The notes beneath the pieces are model-generated. The model worked only from the letters and a program-made list of their open reading frames with translations. It was not told where the DNA came from and searched no databases. A program made the position numbers and the translations under genes. From Anseranas semipalmata (lineage: Eukaryota; Chordata; Aves; Anseriformes; Anseranatidae), in NCBI GenBank assembly GCA_013399115.1, contig VXAA01003139.1, positions 73,051 to 137,050 of the forward strand: a stretch of DNA of 64,000 nucleotides, given 5' to 3'. Positions 37,539-49,589 of the stretch are shown here, in pieces. The number at the start of each line of letters is the position of its first letter. Within the stretch, counting starts at the first letter, position 1.

Positions 37539-38437
37539 AATTTCAAATGTTAACTCACTAAAAGAGGAATGGTCTATTTGTGTTTAAAGTTAGAATCTAT
37601 TTTAAAACTGAATTCAATTCATCAGTTTTTGTAAAACCGTGTCTGTATTCTTGAAGGAAACAATTACATAAGCACACGTTTTCTTTACAAGAGAAGTAGA
37701 TCAGTCCTAATGTATCCTGAACAAATGTAAGGAAAATTGAGAGAGCAAACCATTATCTGAGTGAAGGCCAGAATTATCATCTAACATCCTTACAGCAAAT
37801 CTACCTCTTTCTCCATTTATTTCTCTACTTCTTTTATTCATGGGGCCTTTACATTCTCACTGGAAATTGTTATTCACCATTGCCATTTCCACCAAGTTTT
37901 CAAACTTCTACACCTCCTGTTGAGAAACTTCTCTACAAACTTAAGGACAGTTGGGAAGGGTAGCCTATAAAACTCCATTAGTGTACAACAATGAAGTTAT
38001 TAGTTTTTTTTTTTTTCTTAAACCATTGGACACACCAGTAAATATTATATATTTTTTGAAAAAATAAACAAACTTTACAAATTCTGTCATGATAATATGA
38101 GGTGGAAAGAACAGGATACAGATAGCAAAGCAAACTTTTTCACCAATTCCATTAAAAACATACCTAAGTAAGGTACTGCCTGCTGTCTTTATTGCTTTCT
38201 AGGAATAAAAAGTATCTAGAAGGAGTCAAACACCCATTTGCCAGGAAAGGTAAGCTGTAATTTCAGTCTGCATCAACCAAATTTGAGCAGGTTCTCAGAA
38301 GACCACCTGAAGTTAGGCATCTTCTACATGATAAATAACAAAACACCAACTGGGCAAAAAAAAACTACATAACTGTAATTACCTTTTTAACATGACAGGA
38401 TCTGAGTGAAAGATTATCTGACTTCTATAAATGGACG

Positions 38438-38472
38438 GCATTTAGGACAGCATTTAGCATTTAGGACAGCAT
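38438..38472. repeat. Direct repeat of a 16-mer
   Basis: GCATTTAGGACAGCAT occurs at 38438-38453 and again at 38457-38472, a 19-bp period with two perfect copies. Confidence 0.85.
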
Positions 38473-38641
38473 CATTTCATGTAAAGAACAAAACTCCATA
38501 AATACCCAAATGTTGTTTGGACTTTGGTGGGTTTTATGATTGACCACAAACTTTTGCAGAAGTGCAGAATATTTCAAATCCTACTGAATTGGATCAAAAG
38601 TAAAGCCAAAAATTCAGGCTTCTATTTAGGATTCAAAGCAG

Positions 38642-38690
38642 AAGGGTTTCAAGGGTTTCAAGGGTTTCAAGGGATTCAAAGGGATTCAAA
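38642..38690. repeat. Five-copy minisatellite (9-10 bp unit)
   Basis: Three perfect AAGGGTTTC units, then AAGGGATTC, then AAAGGGATTC. The array gives the Gly-Phe-Gln repeats in a 73-codon frame on the plus strand; that frame is a product of the repeat and not a gene. Confidence 0.92.
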
Positions 38691-39270
38691 GCACAGGGTT
38701 TATTCTTTCCTCCATATATCATACTCTGTCCCATTAAAAATATAATGACAGTAAAAATCCCCCAAATCAACACATTCTTAAAAATACCATACTATCATAT
38801 TATTGTAGTCCCTTTAAAAAATTCTCTATTAGACCAGAGTTATATATCTGGCTTAAATCCTTTTTTATTCTCCACTTTCAGTATTTGCACCAAATGCCAA
38901 TCAGGTGTAATAGAAAACTCTATATTCGCTGCCTATTTTCTGTTATAATTTGAAAATTGTAGAGTTCTTGATTATCTACCAATTCTTTTTATTCCTTTTA
39001 TTACTCTCATAACTCTTGCATTCACCTCAGTCGACATAAACTTTACAAATACAAATACTGCAATATACTAAGTACTACATTATAAAAAGTCTCCACTTTT
39101 TTCTGTCTAATTTTAATTAAGCTACAGTATTTCACAGCTGTTCTTTCAGTTAGATTGAACAATTTTTTTGGCATAAATTTTGTTTCAGTAAAAAAGTAGA
39201 TTTCACTTAAGGCATTTTGGAAATTTGTGGGGTTTTCTCATTCAAAAGGAAGCAAAACTGTATAATAGAC

Positions 39271-39290
39271 TTTTTTTTTTTTTTTTTTTT
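39271..39290. repeat. poly(T) tract (20 T)
   Basis: A pure T run in AT-rich unique DNA. Confidence 0.93.
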
Positions 39291-42200
39291 CCAAAATCCA
39301 TGAACAAGGAGGTAAGTGAAGGATATGGGCAAAGCAGGCTGGTGATGTGGGCAGGGTATTCTCTCCTGTAGATATAATTAATTATTTATTTGGTATAAGG
39401 TATTTCTTCACGGACAACATCAGGAACATTTCTGTTAGCACATTTTGTCCTGCCTATTTTTGCTCTCGCTTTCTTCTAAGCTCGGGACTACTATGTTGAA
39501 AATGAGCAAGTCCATGATGTGCTTACAAGGTTAGAGAAACGTTTGGAAGAGCCACCATGTGACACCTCAAAATCCTGACGCCAGCTATCTAGGCCTAGCA
39601 AATCAGAATGTGCCAACATCATAAGCTAAACTATTTGTCCTCTGATTATAACTGTTTTCAGGAATTCTTGAACTAACACTGATGAGTTTAAAATGGCATA
39701 AGAAAATTTTAAAGAGCAATTTAAGCTCTGATTAACTTCTAATATCTTCTAAAAAGATGTCCTGAAATATTAAGAATCACACACTTGCAGATTTAGGTTG
39801 GATTGAGGGGTAACACAGCCCCTGAGTTGCATGACGAAAAAAGAACAAAGCACTGTAATGATGAGGTTGACAAGAACCAGCACAAATTTGGGCATTTCAA
39901 GTTCTCAGATTCTCTAAGAATTAGGAAAAAAGCACATACTCTATAGATGAGTTATAGATACCCCACACACAGATATACCACTTTTGAAATTTGCTGTATT
40001 TTAGAAACAAATAGGACATTGAATAATCTGAACGGCATTTCATTTTTTTCTCCCTACCGGATGCCTAAGAGAAGAACTTGTGATAATGTGGAAAGGAACT
40101 TGTGTCATCACCACAGGAGCATTTGTTTAATGGCATTCATTTACATACAAATATGCACACTGCTAGGAACAATTCAGAAATTCAGCAAGCAGCTTGTGAT
40201 TTCAAGAAACTGTTGACAATGCTAACAATTTGCAGTGGTAAAATGCCTTCTGAGTAGTTTACATTATTATTTGTTTGCATAATTGTTGTGCTGAATCATT
40301 CCCTACCCACTGTTCTCCTATTTTCTGTAGTGGTCATTTCCTCACTTTTATTCAGTCACAGGCAACCTTTCATTTTATAAGTCACAAATAAGTGTTTTAA
40401 AAAGGTTATTATTAGTTGCTGTAAGAATTTAGAATAAATAATGTTAAACTTGCAAGTTTAAGCAGAAGTAAAACATATTTGGGCTTGGGTGGGAAAATCC
40501 TGGAACTTATGCTCAGTCCCTGTTCGCCAGGAGACACATTAGTGCTGTGATGGTTGACACTGCAGTGTGCAAAGGGACTCAGCTCCAGAAGTGCTGATGC
40601 AGTGCTATGGCAATAAAGCCAACATTCATTATTATCACATGAGAAATAGGCATTTACAAAAGGGCTTCACGGTCAGTTGTATCTAAAGCAGTCAGCAGAA
40701 AATACCAAAACTATCCAACAAGAAGCAATGTCTTGATTTTGGAGCTGGTCACCTTTCTGGAAACTAACGTGAAGCAACTCCTTGAAAACTGCATTCAGGA
40801 TAAGAAACAATTTTCCATACTTAGCTGCTTAAACTGATTTGGTAATGACAATTGCACACTTTCTTTTCTTTTTCCAGATTATTGTGTTGATGACTTCATC
40901 ACAATGAAGATATGACCTACATTGCCTCCTAGGAGGTAAGATACCTGGTGTTCAGTTGCTTCCCCAGTCAGAGAAGATTTGAAAGCACTCTTCCCATTTC
41001 TTAAAGCACAAAATTCCCAAACCATTAAGCTTTGTATCCATGTTGGAATCCAGAGCCTGGTATGCTTTCCTGGCAGTAGGAACTTATATTTTGTTCTGTC
41101 TTTTCTTTATCTCCTTTGCAGCTAGAGGAGAAAGGAAAAGGAAATGGTTGGTCACCTTTTACGGTTCTTGAGAATACTAGAAAAGCAGTGAGCACAAAGG
41201 CCAATATGACTTTGTAGGGAAGGAGAACTCACCATATCTTGCTCCCTGATGCATTTATTCTTTTTATGTTAGAAATAAACTCAGGAGAAAAGACTACATC
41301 CCAGCTAAAATGTTAAAACTCTGAAAGTAAACTAGTATGTTCTAAAATACCAGCTAGCCCCACTACAAAGAAAGGATGGGTTTTATTTTGCATGATAGTA
41401 ATGAGCCATGGTTATTATAACCTATAATATAGCTACAGCAGGCAGTAATATTGAAAAGAGGTTATTTGACCTTCTTTAAAGAAGAGAACTGCTGGTCAAA
41501 ATGAAGTGGCAAGGAAATATTGAGCAGATTAACAAGACAGTTTGCAATAGAAATGAAAACGTAATTTTCCTTATAATTGCCCTGGTGTCTAGACACCGTA
41601 CACGCATAACCATGAGTTTAGTACATTTGTTTCTACAAAACAGAACATATCTTCAGCGTTTCAAATCAACTTTATGATGTGCTATTGATCAAAATGCCCA
41701 CAATAATATTAGTAAGGGATAATTGCAATTTCTTGAACTCTCTGTGTGTTTCAAGGATTTAAAATAAAATATACATTATGACAACATCATTATGCCTTGG
41801 CATTCTATACTAGACCTGTGTTAATTATACTGTTTACTACAGTGTTTGTGGTAATAATTGTACAGCTTGATTTTTGTGGGGTTTGAGCCCAGGACACAGT
41901 GTGTTAGTGAGATGGAGCCAGAGATTTCTCGGTTCTAAAAGTAGTTTTGTCACTGCTTTCTTATATGACCTCGCATGATCCACTTCTTCCCTAGTTAAGT
42001 CTTCTCTCCAGTAAGATGAAGTTAATAATCCTTTCCTACCTCACTGAGGTGTCATGAAGCCCTGTTAACATTTGCACAGTGCTTGTAAAACATAAAGCAC
42101 CATGAGCTACATCGTGAATTGGCCTATATGGCAAAGCTGGGAAATCTCCACAGATCGTTATGTGTGCTAAACTGAAAGCATGGGCTGGGACAAACAAACA

Positions 42201-43622
42201 CCAGGCTCAGCATGGATGCTTCCTGCCAAATTCTGGCTAAAATTGTGTTAAAATTTACTGCTTAAATTGTTGGAGAGCTTATTTTCAGCTGAGAGAGAAA
42301 ATCTGGGGAGTAACTGTGTCATATAAGTTCTCCTGTCTCTGTAATATACATTTCAGATAGATGTGGTAAAAGCAGAAGCAGGACTAAAAAAAAATACAAT
42401 CTTTTTGAGATTCAGCTGAACACTACAGAATAATGAGTTGCATCCCTCTTAGAGTTTCTCCAGAGTTGTAGAATATGCACATTACAACCTTTATTATATT
42501 TGCTCTTGTTAAGAAAAACATATATGGCCATATGCCCAAAGGGTTTTATTTGTGTGTTATTATGTTACTGTGGATAAACATTTGAACTACAACAGATAAA
42601 AAAGAGAAATTTTAACCTTACTCAAAATTATGGAAGATTCATCCTAATGATGCACAAAAGAAGATTTTGTGATGTTTTCTCTCACCAATTTTATCCAGTT
42701 CTCTCTCCTGGTCTAATCCTGATGCTTTTACACATGTTGAATATCTTTAAATAGATTCTTCTGAAACATGTATGCAAAACTCTTATAGGAATGTTTTGCA
42801 ATACTTCATATTCCTTTTCTATAGCAAACACTTCAGGGAGGAAAAAAAGCATCTTTTTAACCTCTAGTCTGTAGAATGCAGGGAAGGGAAGAAAGCTGCT
42901 TTCTCTTTTCCTACAATTTTCAAATCCAAACATAACATTTTTAGATTAAAATGTCCCAGAAGTATAAGTATTTTTTTTAACCAAAGCTATACAGAAAGTG
43001 AGATCCAAAAATTGTACCACATGGAAATAGTTCAAGGAGGGAGTGTAAAACTGAACAGTGCTTCGCTCTACTTACAATGACATTCACTAAACACTACCAA
43101 TCATACAACAGTCATGCATACCTAACAATACACATAAACATATAGCAGTGCTCATCAGACAACAACAGCCTCAAGTATAAATATGATCTTCTTCCTCATG
43201 GTGTCTGTGAATACTGTATGAATACTGCAGAAGTCAAAGACTGACATTTTCGTAAACATTTTGACTAACATTTTGATTTGGTTTATTCTAATGAGCCATA
43301 AATTTCTATATCGTCAACCACTGCCCAATAATACACAGTTTTTCTGTTTTCTACAGTACCATTGGTATGTGGCCTCCAATGTGAAGTAACAGAAGATCTG
43401 AATGGAACATTTTATGAATTTCATTCTCTGTACAAATCACTGAGTGATGCTGAAATAAAAGTTTTTTTTTAATACACCCTAAATATAACATATTAGTTAT
43501 ATGTGTAACAAATGCAGAATTTCTACAAAGTATATTTGATATGATTTCATTTAATCCTGATGGCACTGTTATTTTGTGGTATTTATATAGGAACACTCTT
43601 ACTTCATCAGTGGGACAAAATC

Positions 43623-43847
43623 NNNNNNNNNNNNNNNNNNNNNNNNNNNNNNNNNNNNNNNNNNNNNNNNNNNNNNNNNNNNNNNNNNNNNNNNNNNNNN
43701 NNNNNNNNNNNNNNNNNNNNNNNNNNNNNNNNNNNNNNNNNNNNNNNNNNNNNNNNNNNNNNNNNNNNNNNNNNNNNNNNNNNNNNNNNNNNNNNNNNNN
43801 NNNNNNNNNNNNNNNNNNNNNNNNNNNNNNNNNNNNNNNNNNNNNNN
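43623..43847. other. Assembly gap (225 N)
   Basis: Run of N whose right edge opens directly into AAAG repeats. The missing sequence is probably at least partly the same microsatellite. Frames crossing it are artefacts. Confidence 0.98.
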
Positions 43848-43880
<33 letters not shown>

Positions 43881-43890
43881 AAGAAAGAAA
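43848..43890. repeat. (AAAG)n microsatellite at gap edge
   Basis: About ten AAAG units, with one GATA interruption near 43877. It begins immediately after the gap, so its real left end and length are unknown. Confidence 0.93.
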
Positions 43891-44271
43891 CAGTATACAT
43901 AGGAAAGCAGATATGTATAGCTGATACTAAAAGGCTGCTTTATGTGTTGTCTGGCTAAATGAGAATGGAATGACCCCCATGACTGCTACTTAGCTCAAAA
44001 GATAAGCTCCATCCTGGTGCTGTTTATGCACGTGTGTGCATATTTATAGAACTTCCAGTGACTTAATTCAAATTATTCAGCAAAATAACAAAATAAGGAC
44101 ATCTATGCGTATTTGCAGGCTCAGTGAGTAAACTGATTTTTTAGTCACGACCTGAAAGGGTTACCTGGCCTGAAGGTGCATCTTCTGTCAGTCTTTTAGC
44201 TATTTTCTGTTAGTACTTTTCCACCATACCCGGGCGTGACAGTGTGCCACACCCTTTTCCGGTTTTGTTTC
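43891..44271. other. Unique or LTR-flanking DNA
   Basis: AT-rich sequence with no gene. The last 35 bases, from TGACAG at 44237, could belong to the LTR described next if its true start is not 44272. Nothing else is identifiable. Confidence 0.5.
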
Positions 44272-44882
44272 TGGGAACCCTGCTTATGCAGATAACCATC
44301 AGTGGTGGTCATGATGGATGCCATCTGGTCGCGTTGTCTGTATCTGGCTCACAGTGGATTCAGAAAAGACAGATAACAATACAATAGCCAAGGGGCTGTT
44401 TGAGCAATGTGCTCACCTGACCACAGTGCTGGTCAATGTCCGACTCAAGTCAAATCTGGAAGAAACATCTGCAGTCAGTATTTAAATATGACTATTAGTC
44501 AATCTTCTTACCCCATATATAGCAAGCAGCCCAAGAGCCCTTTGAACTCTCCTGCACGGCAGTGGGCTGCACACCAGGATCTCCCCTTGAGTAGGGATGC
44601 CTCTCAAGGTCTACACCGTGAGGCCGACAGGCTCCTCACTGTTGAGAGATTCCTTATCCGCAGCAGATACTCAGTAAGTGACTAATAGCTTGCTAAACTT
44701 TGTAAGCTTTGCTAGAATTATATCTTTGATTGATTGTGTACATATAAATCCTTTAGACGTTAACTGTTGACCAAGTCTGGGACTAAGTTCGAACCCAGCC
44801 GCACCTAGCCTCCTCTCTGAGGAGTTTAGAATGAAAGGGGTTCACTCTGAACCTCATGACCCAACAGGAGGGTCTCCTGACA
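44272..44882 (+). mobile_element. Probable solo LTR of an endogenous retrovirus (about 611 bp)
   Basis: The block from about 44237 to 44882 is unlike the flanking DNA and has LTR layout. There is a TATATA box at about 44515-44520, a downstream region with a GC-richer part, and an end reading GGGTCTCCTGACA. If the element is 44272-44882 it runs TG...CA and is bracketed by GTTTC at 44267-44271 and 44883-44887, a 5-bp duplication. The alternative start TGACAG at 44237 leaves no duplication. The plus sense rests on the TATA position. No retroviral gene adjoins it. A 92-codon frame at 44407-44685 lies inside it and shows no viral or host domain. The right edge touches the 3' tip of a minus-strand CR1, so the LTR inserted at or beside the CR1 end. 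I cannot name the family from memory with confidence. Confidence 0.6.
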
Positions 44883-44887
44883 GTTTC

Positions 44888-45640
44888 ACAGAATCATAGA
44901 ATGGTTGAGGTTGGAAGGGACCTTGCTGAGACTTGCTGAGGCGATCGGCTCTGGGGCAGATGCGTTCTGCGGCAGAGCGGGGGCACCTCGGTGCGTGAGG
45001 GCTTTGTGGCTGCTCCGAGGCCACTCGAAACAGCCGAGGGGACCGCCAGGACCCGGCAGCCCTTGCGAGAGCGGCCGGCGAGGCGTGGGCGGAGCCAAGA
45101 GCTGGCAGCTCCCTGCCTCCTGCTCAAAGGCAGCCCCTAGGGAGCGCGAGCGACCCGGAGCGCGGCGAACAGGGCGGGCAAACAGGGCGCGGCACGTCAG
45201 CCAGGGCGTGGCGCGGCAGTTTGCGCGGCAGNCCCTCTCGTACTGGGGAGCCCAGAACTGGACACAACACTCCAGGTGTGGCCTCACCAGGGCAGAGTAG
45301 AGGGAGAGGATCACCTCCCTCGACCTGCTGGCAACACTCCTACTAACGCACCCCAGGATACCATTGGCCTTCTTGGTCACAAGGGCACACTGCTGGCTCA
45401 TGGTTAAGCTGCTGTCCACCAGGACTCCCAGGTCCTTCTCCGCAGGGCTGCTTTCCAGCAGGTCAGCCCCCAACCTGTACTGGTGCATGGGGTTATTCCA
45501 ACCTAGGTGGAGGGCCCTGCACTTGCCTTTGTTGAACTTCATGAGGTTCCTCATCGCCCAATGCTCCAGCCTGTCCATGTCCCTCTGAATGGCAGCACAG
45601 CCCTCTGGGGTATCAGCCACTTCTCCCAGTCCCAGTTTGT
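44888..45640 (-). mobile_element. CR1 LINE, 5'-truncated, with an internal segment replaced
   Basis: The extreme 3' end lies at 44888-44925, where the plus strand reads ACAGAATCATAGAATGG then GGTTGGAAGGGACCTT, the complement of a CR1 end. CR1 stops there and resumes at 45233, reading minus from about 45640 downwards. It encodes [35 protein letters not shown], a [19 protein letters not shown] stretch, and an [14 protein letters not shown] block, all in one open frame of the reverse-transcriptase C-terminal region. The remaining part of ORF2 and most of the 3' UTR, roughly 450 bp judged against the copies at 13.7 and 31.2 kb, is missing and replaced by a CpG-rich block. The element is 5' truncated just after the FADD region and is inactive. 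An N at 45232 marks the join. Confidence 0.93.
44926..45231. other. CpG-rich block of unknown origin inside a CR1
   Basis: About 306 bp, with about 34 CpG dinucleotides by hand count, in a window that is otherwise CpG-poor. It contains a GC box (GGGCGG in CGTGGGCGGAGCC), a CACGTCA (CRE-like) site near 45194-45200, and short GCGCGGCA repeats at its right end next to the N at 45232. Open frames cross it on both strands (131 codons plus; 77 codons minus, and the minus CR1 frame also continues through it) but show no recognisable domain and reflect GC-rich composition. It could be a GC-rich repeat or ERV piece, a CpG-island fragment, or sequence misplaced by the assembler. I do not recognise it. 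Confidence 0.6.
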
Positions 45641-48600
45641 CTGACCTTGTCCTCTATGCAGTAAATATCTAAGTGTATCTCACCATCTTGAATCTTGTGA
45701 AGTTGCTGTCTCGTTTATGAGTAAGCTTTATTAGATCACTACATTATATCAATTAAATACATAGCTGCTTCTCTCTTATGAGTAAAGTGCATATCACTTC
45801 TATCTGCAACACCAGGTCACCTTTATGGCTAGTCCCATCAATTTTTCTCCAAATTAGGGTATAACAGCATATTATCATGAAGTTCATTTTGCAAATATTA
45901 AGACGTATCAGTATATCTTCTTTGAACTATTAAGTGTGGTAAATAGTCTAGCTATAGCCATAGACATGTCTTAAGGCAATAAAGTCCATTTGTCAGAATC
46001 CTACCGCACCCTGTCATTGAAACAAGCAGCAGCCGGCCCAGTCACTGCTGGAGTTTTTTTCCTCAGGAAAAAAAAAGTCTGTGGATTCTGTACACATGTC
46101 AGTATAGTCTGTGTTTTAAATGCAAAGAAAGAAAGCCTTGTGTGGAAGCATGGAAGCACTGAGCTATTAAAATTAATTCATCCTGTCTTAACATCAGACG
46201 ACTTCTTCATTTGTTTGATGGAAATACCAATGCTACCTACTACCAGATGTTGGATCATTTGACAGCTTCTCATATGATAAAGTGCTATAAATATATAGGT
46301 CTGTTCTTAAAAACACTGAAAATAAACCAAAAAGACACCTAATATAGGCTGGGACAAAGTGCCTTTATAACTAATGGGCCTTGGAAGCAGTTTGACAAAT
46401 AATAAACACTGAAGCTACTCACTGTATTTTGTACTCACTCCACTTTCATTTTTGCCCAAAGAATGTCTCTGTTCCCATCAAAAAAAAAAATGACACTTCT
46501 TTTAGGACCGTGAGACCGGTTGTTCTATATGAATATCAGACATCAGATGGTTGGACTTAAGGAGATGTTTTGCTGTTTTAGAAACATTGCTTTGCATCAG
46601 AGGAAAAGGTTTATTTCCAACTTACTGAATATCTATCTCATCAGCTCTGACAAGCCAGCCACTTGAAAAAGCCATGTATCTTGATTGTTATTGCTTAAAA
46701 GGGCTCACAGGCATTAGTATTATGCATTTTTCAAACTTCTTATTTGCAAAGGTTTTAACTGGACACTATTTGTTACGAGCTTTTAAACATTGTAGTTATT
46801 AGCTTGTCAGGCTTGTATTATTAGCAAGAAAATGCATATAAAATACTTTAATTAAGAATAAAAAAGGATTTCCTTTTTCCTCTTTTAGACATTTTTGCAA
46901 TCACTGTCTGTTGGGAAAGGTATTTTTTCCAGTTTCCTTGACTGTTGTATGGTGTTCGAGTGCAAAGCCTTCACCTCCCATGCACCTGGAGCTCCCTCTA
47001 GTGACTGCAAGCAGAGTGAAACCTCATCGTGACTCCTGTAACAATACTTCGGTGGACAGGTGCATTTCTAAAGAGCTTATCTTTTCAGAAATGGAAGTAA
47101 TTTTAAATGAGAAATCCAAACTACTGTCACAGAATATCAGTTGGTTTCTAATGGGTATAGTTTAATTGGGAAAAAATTAATCAGTTTCAATAGAAGTAAA
47201 ATGTAAAGGAACAGATTATAGATATAAAAAATAATATAGGATCAAGAAGTCATTAAATTCATGAAACTTAAGAAAGTTGCCTAATATATTTAATAGCTTT
47301 TATTATTGTGGGTTTTTTTGTTTGTTTGTTTGTTCGTTTGTTTGTTTTTTGACTTCAGAGGAGCCTTGTTTGACTACAATCATCACCTGACTAAAGGTTA
47401 AATTTTTACAGACTAGAAATACCCAACAATGTTCCCAAATGTTTTCAGTAACATGGAATAACTTTCTGATTTACTATACTTTTCCTCCCATTTCTTTTCC
47501 TCTTAAATCTGTTGGTTTTTTATATAATCAACATCAGTGCTGCTGCATAACTAGAAAAGCTGGAAACAGCTCCCAGGAGATCCATTGCACTAGATTTGAA
47601 ACTCTTGCACAGCCTGCCAGTTCTAATTCACAGACTGGAATTCATGATTACTCCTCAACCAACCTCAAAGCACATCAGCCTTGTTTATTTATTACTAATT
47701 TTTGTAATTTTGAAAATTGCAGCATGTTTTTAAAAGCAATGAATTATTCACATTTCAGAATTAGGACCTGACACAGAAAACTTTTATTCCATTGATTAAT
47801 CCTTAATCATGGCAGGAGTCCCATTGGAGCAGTAAGAGGAACAAGCACATGACTGACAGTTGTGAGATCAGGCCTTCAGTTCCATCTGGAAATGTGGTCC
47901 TCCAGGAAGAACTGATTCTTGCATCTGAATCCATGCTGATAGAGCCAGGGGGCTTCCCCATGGATGTAGAAATCTGACTGCACATAGCTAAAAGGTCTCA
48001 TAAAAAAGATTTCTAGGGAAGGCTTGCACAGTCATCTCCATGTGAGTACTGGGCAGCACAGTGATTTCTGTGTAAGAACCTCAGACTTTCAGAGTAAATG
48101 TTTTTTAATATATAAAGCACTTCTTCAACACAGCATACTCAAAATATTTTGCTAATGGCATCCAAGTGATAGGCAACTTAACATTAACTTAACTCTAATT
48201 TTTTACTTTACATTTGGAAATAAATGACATCTGCTGCTGTTCCTGTTCAATCTCATAACGATTCAGTGTAGCCATTTAATGAAGGTCATTGGTTAACATT
48301 GTATAAATAATGTCCTCAAGGATACATAGCATGCTTTAACTACACTAGAGGATAACGTCAGGGGAATACCACTGGTTATTCAGCATAGTAAACTGCCTAG
48401 CTAACTGATCAACAGCCTTTCTTATCTATGTCATCTGCTTAATCATTATTTTTCAACACAGCAGTGGCTGAATTATTTAAAATCCTAAATAGTCCAGGCA
48501 TATTTCAGAAAGCAAAACCTATTCAAAATAAATCATTTGTAAATCAAAATAGCTCTCCAAAGTAGCTGTCTATGCAACAGACATCCCTGAAAATCTCAGA

Positions 48601-49589
48601 AAACTGATCCAGGTATACAATGGTTCTCAAGTAGGTTTGCCTTTTGATAGCTTAACTGATGGATGATAAGTTTTAAGTGCTCATTACTAACAAAACAGGA
48701 AGAAATGTTCTGGACTGTGGGCAAATACTAGACCTAAAGCTGGTTAACTACAACACAGCATAGATCACGTACAACATATATAGCATAAAATACATGGACA
48801 TATTGAAGAAGGAGAGCTATTTCAAACTAGCAGAATGCTTGTAAACTCAAAGTAACTTCATAATCTTGGTGCTTTCATAGGGAATACTGGTTGTTGTAAC
48901 AATTTATCTGGAATTACTTTGATAACAGCATTATGTGTACTATGTAATTGAGTCTGTGGTAATGGAGGGCCACCACACGGGCTGCTCCAGAAACGTTGCA
49001 GCAGCTCTGAACAGTCATCAGTTTCTTTTGTTTGAAAATGGTAACTTCTCTTTAACAATGATCATTAGACTGTGTGCTGTACAGACATTTCTCAGTGCTC
49101 ATGGCCTTTGAGCCTTTCTCAGGAAAGTCAGAGTGAGCTGGTTCATGCCACATATAGAGAGTGGCAGAAGCACTCAGACTAAACAGTACCTGTTTTAACA
49201 AGTGCTTATGGCAAAGCTGTCTTGGACTTTGCCCTCAGCGGATCTGAAAGAGCCCCGTGCTGGCTGATCTGAAGGGCAGAATAACACTCAAGCTATATTC
49301 TCTCATTTCTTGAGGAGGTTATGAGCCAAAAGAGAATTGTGTGGTATCTTGTTTTTACAGCAGTGATGAACAGATTGACCGTGGTTTGGAGCAGATTTCA
49401 GGTTTTGTATTTTTATTGTATTATTTGTTCTTTCTTTTGCATTATTTGTAAAAGCTCCCATGATGATTTGGGCATATTTTTTTAAGTAACCAAAATAAAC
49501 ATCTTCATATAGTCCACAACAGATATTGCTTCATAATTGCATTGTGCTATAAAATACAGCATATATGAAAGCTAAAGGACATCATAAAA
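45641..49589. other. AT-rich unique DNA, no gene seen
   Basis: Frames reach 110 codons (47439-47771, plus) without domains. One TTTG array lies at 47312-47350. The part at about 46640-46860 is repeat-free and rich in short AT motifs, as conserved noncoding elements often are. No named transposable element, exon or RNA gene is evident. Confidence 0.65.
47312..47350. repeat. (TTTG)n microsatellite
   Basis: About eight TTTG units with one TTCG interruption, bounded by T runs. Confidence 0.93.

Larger units (their letters stand above)
32414..43622. other. AT-rich unique DNA with low-complexity tracts, no gene seen
   Basis: More than 11 kb with no named transposable element. It contains an unusual A/C-only tract (36322-36534), a 33-A run (37021-37053), a hairpin-like inverted repeat (37494-37538), a tandem 9-10 bp repeat (38642-38690), a duplicated 16-mer (38438-38472) and a T tract (39271-39290). 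Frames reach 104 codons and none looks like a protein. Those on the minus strand at 36309-36527 are valine- and phenylalanine-rich readings of the A/C tract. Confidence 0.7.

Noticed and set aside
43541..43958. Frames of 97 to 132 codons around 43.6-43.9 kb
   Set aside because: They cross the 225-base gap and read the AAAG repeat as Lys-Glu-Arg strings.
44787..44795. GTTCGAACC, a match to the RNA polymerase III B box
   Set aside because: No matching A box, tRNA fold or terminator at suitable spacing. It lies in the LTR and is a short palindrome that occurs by chance.
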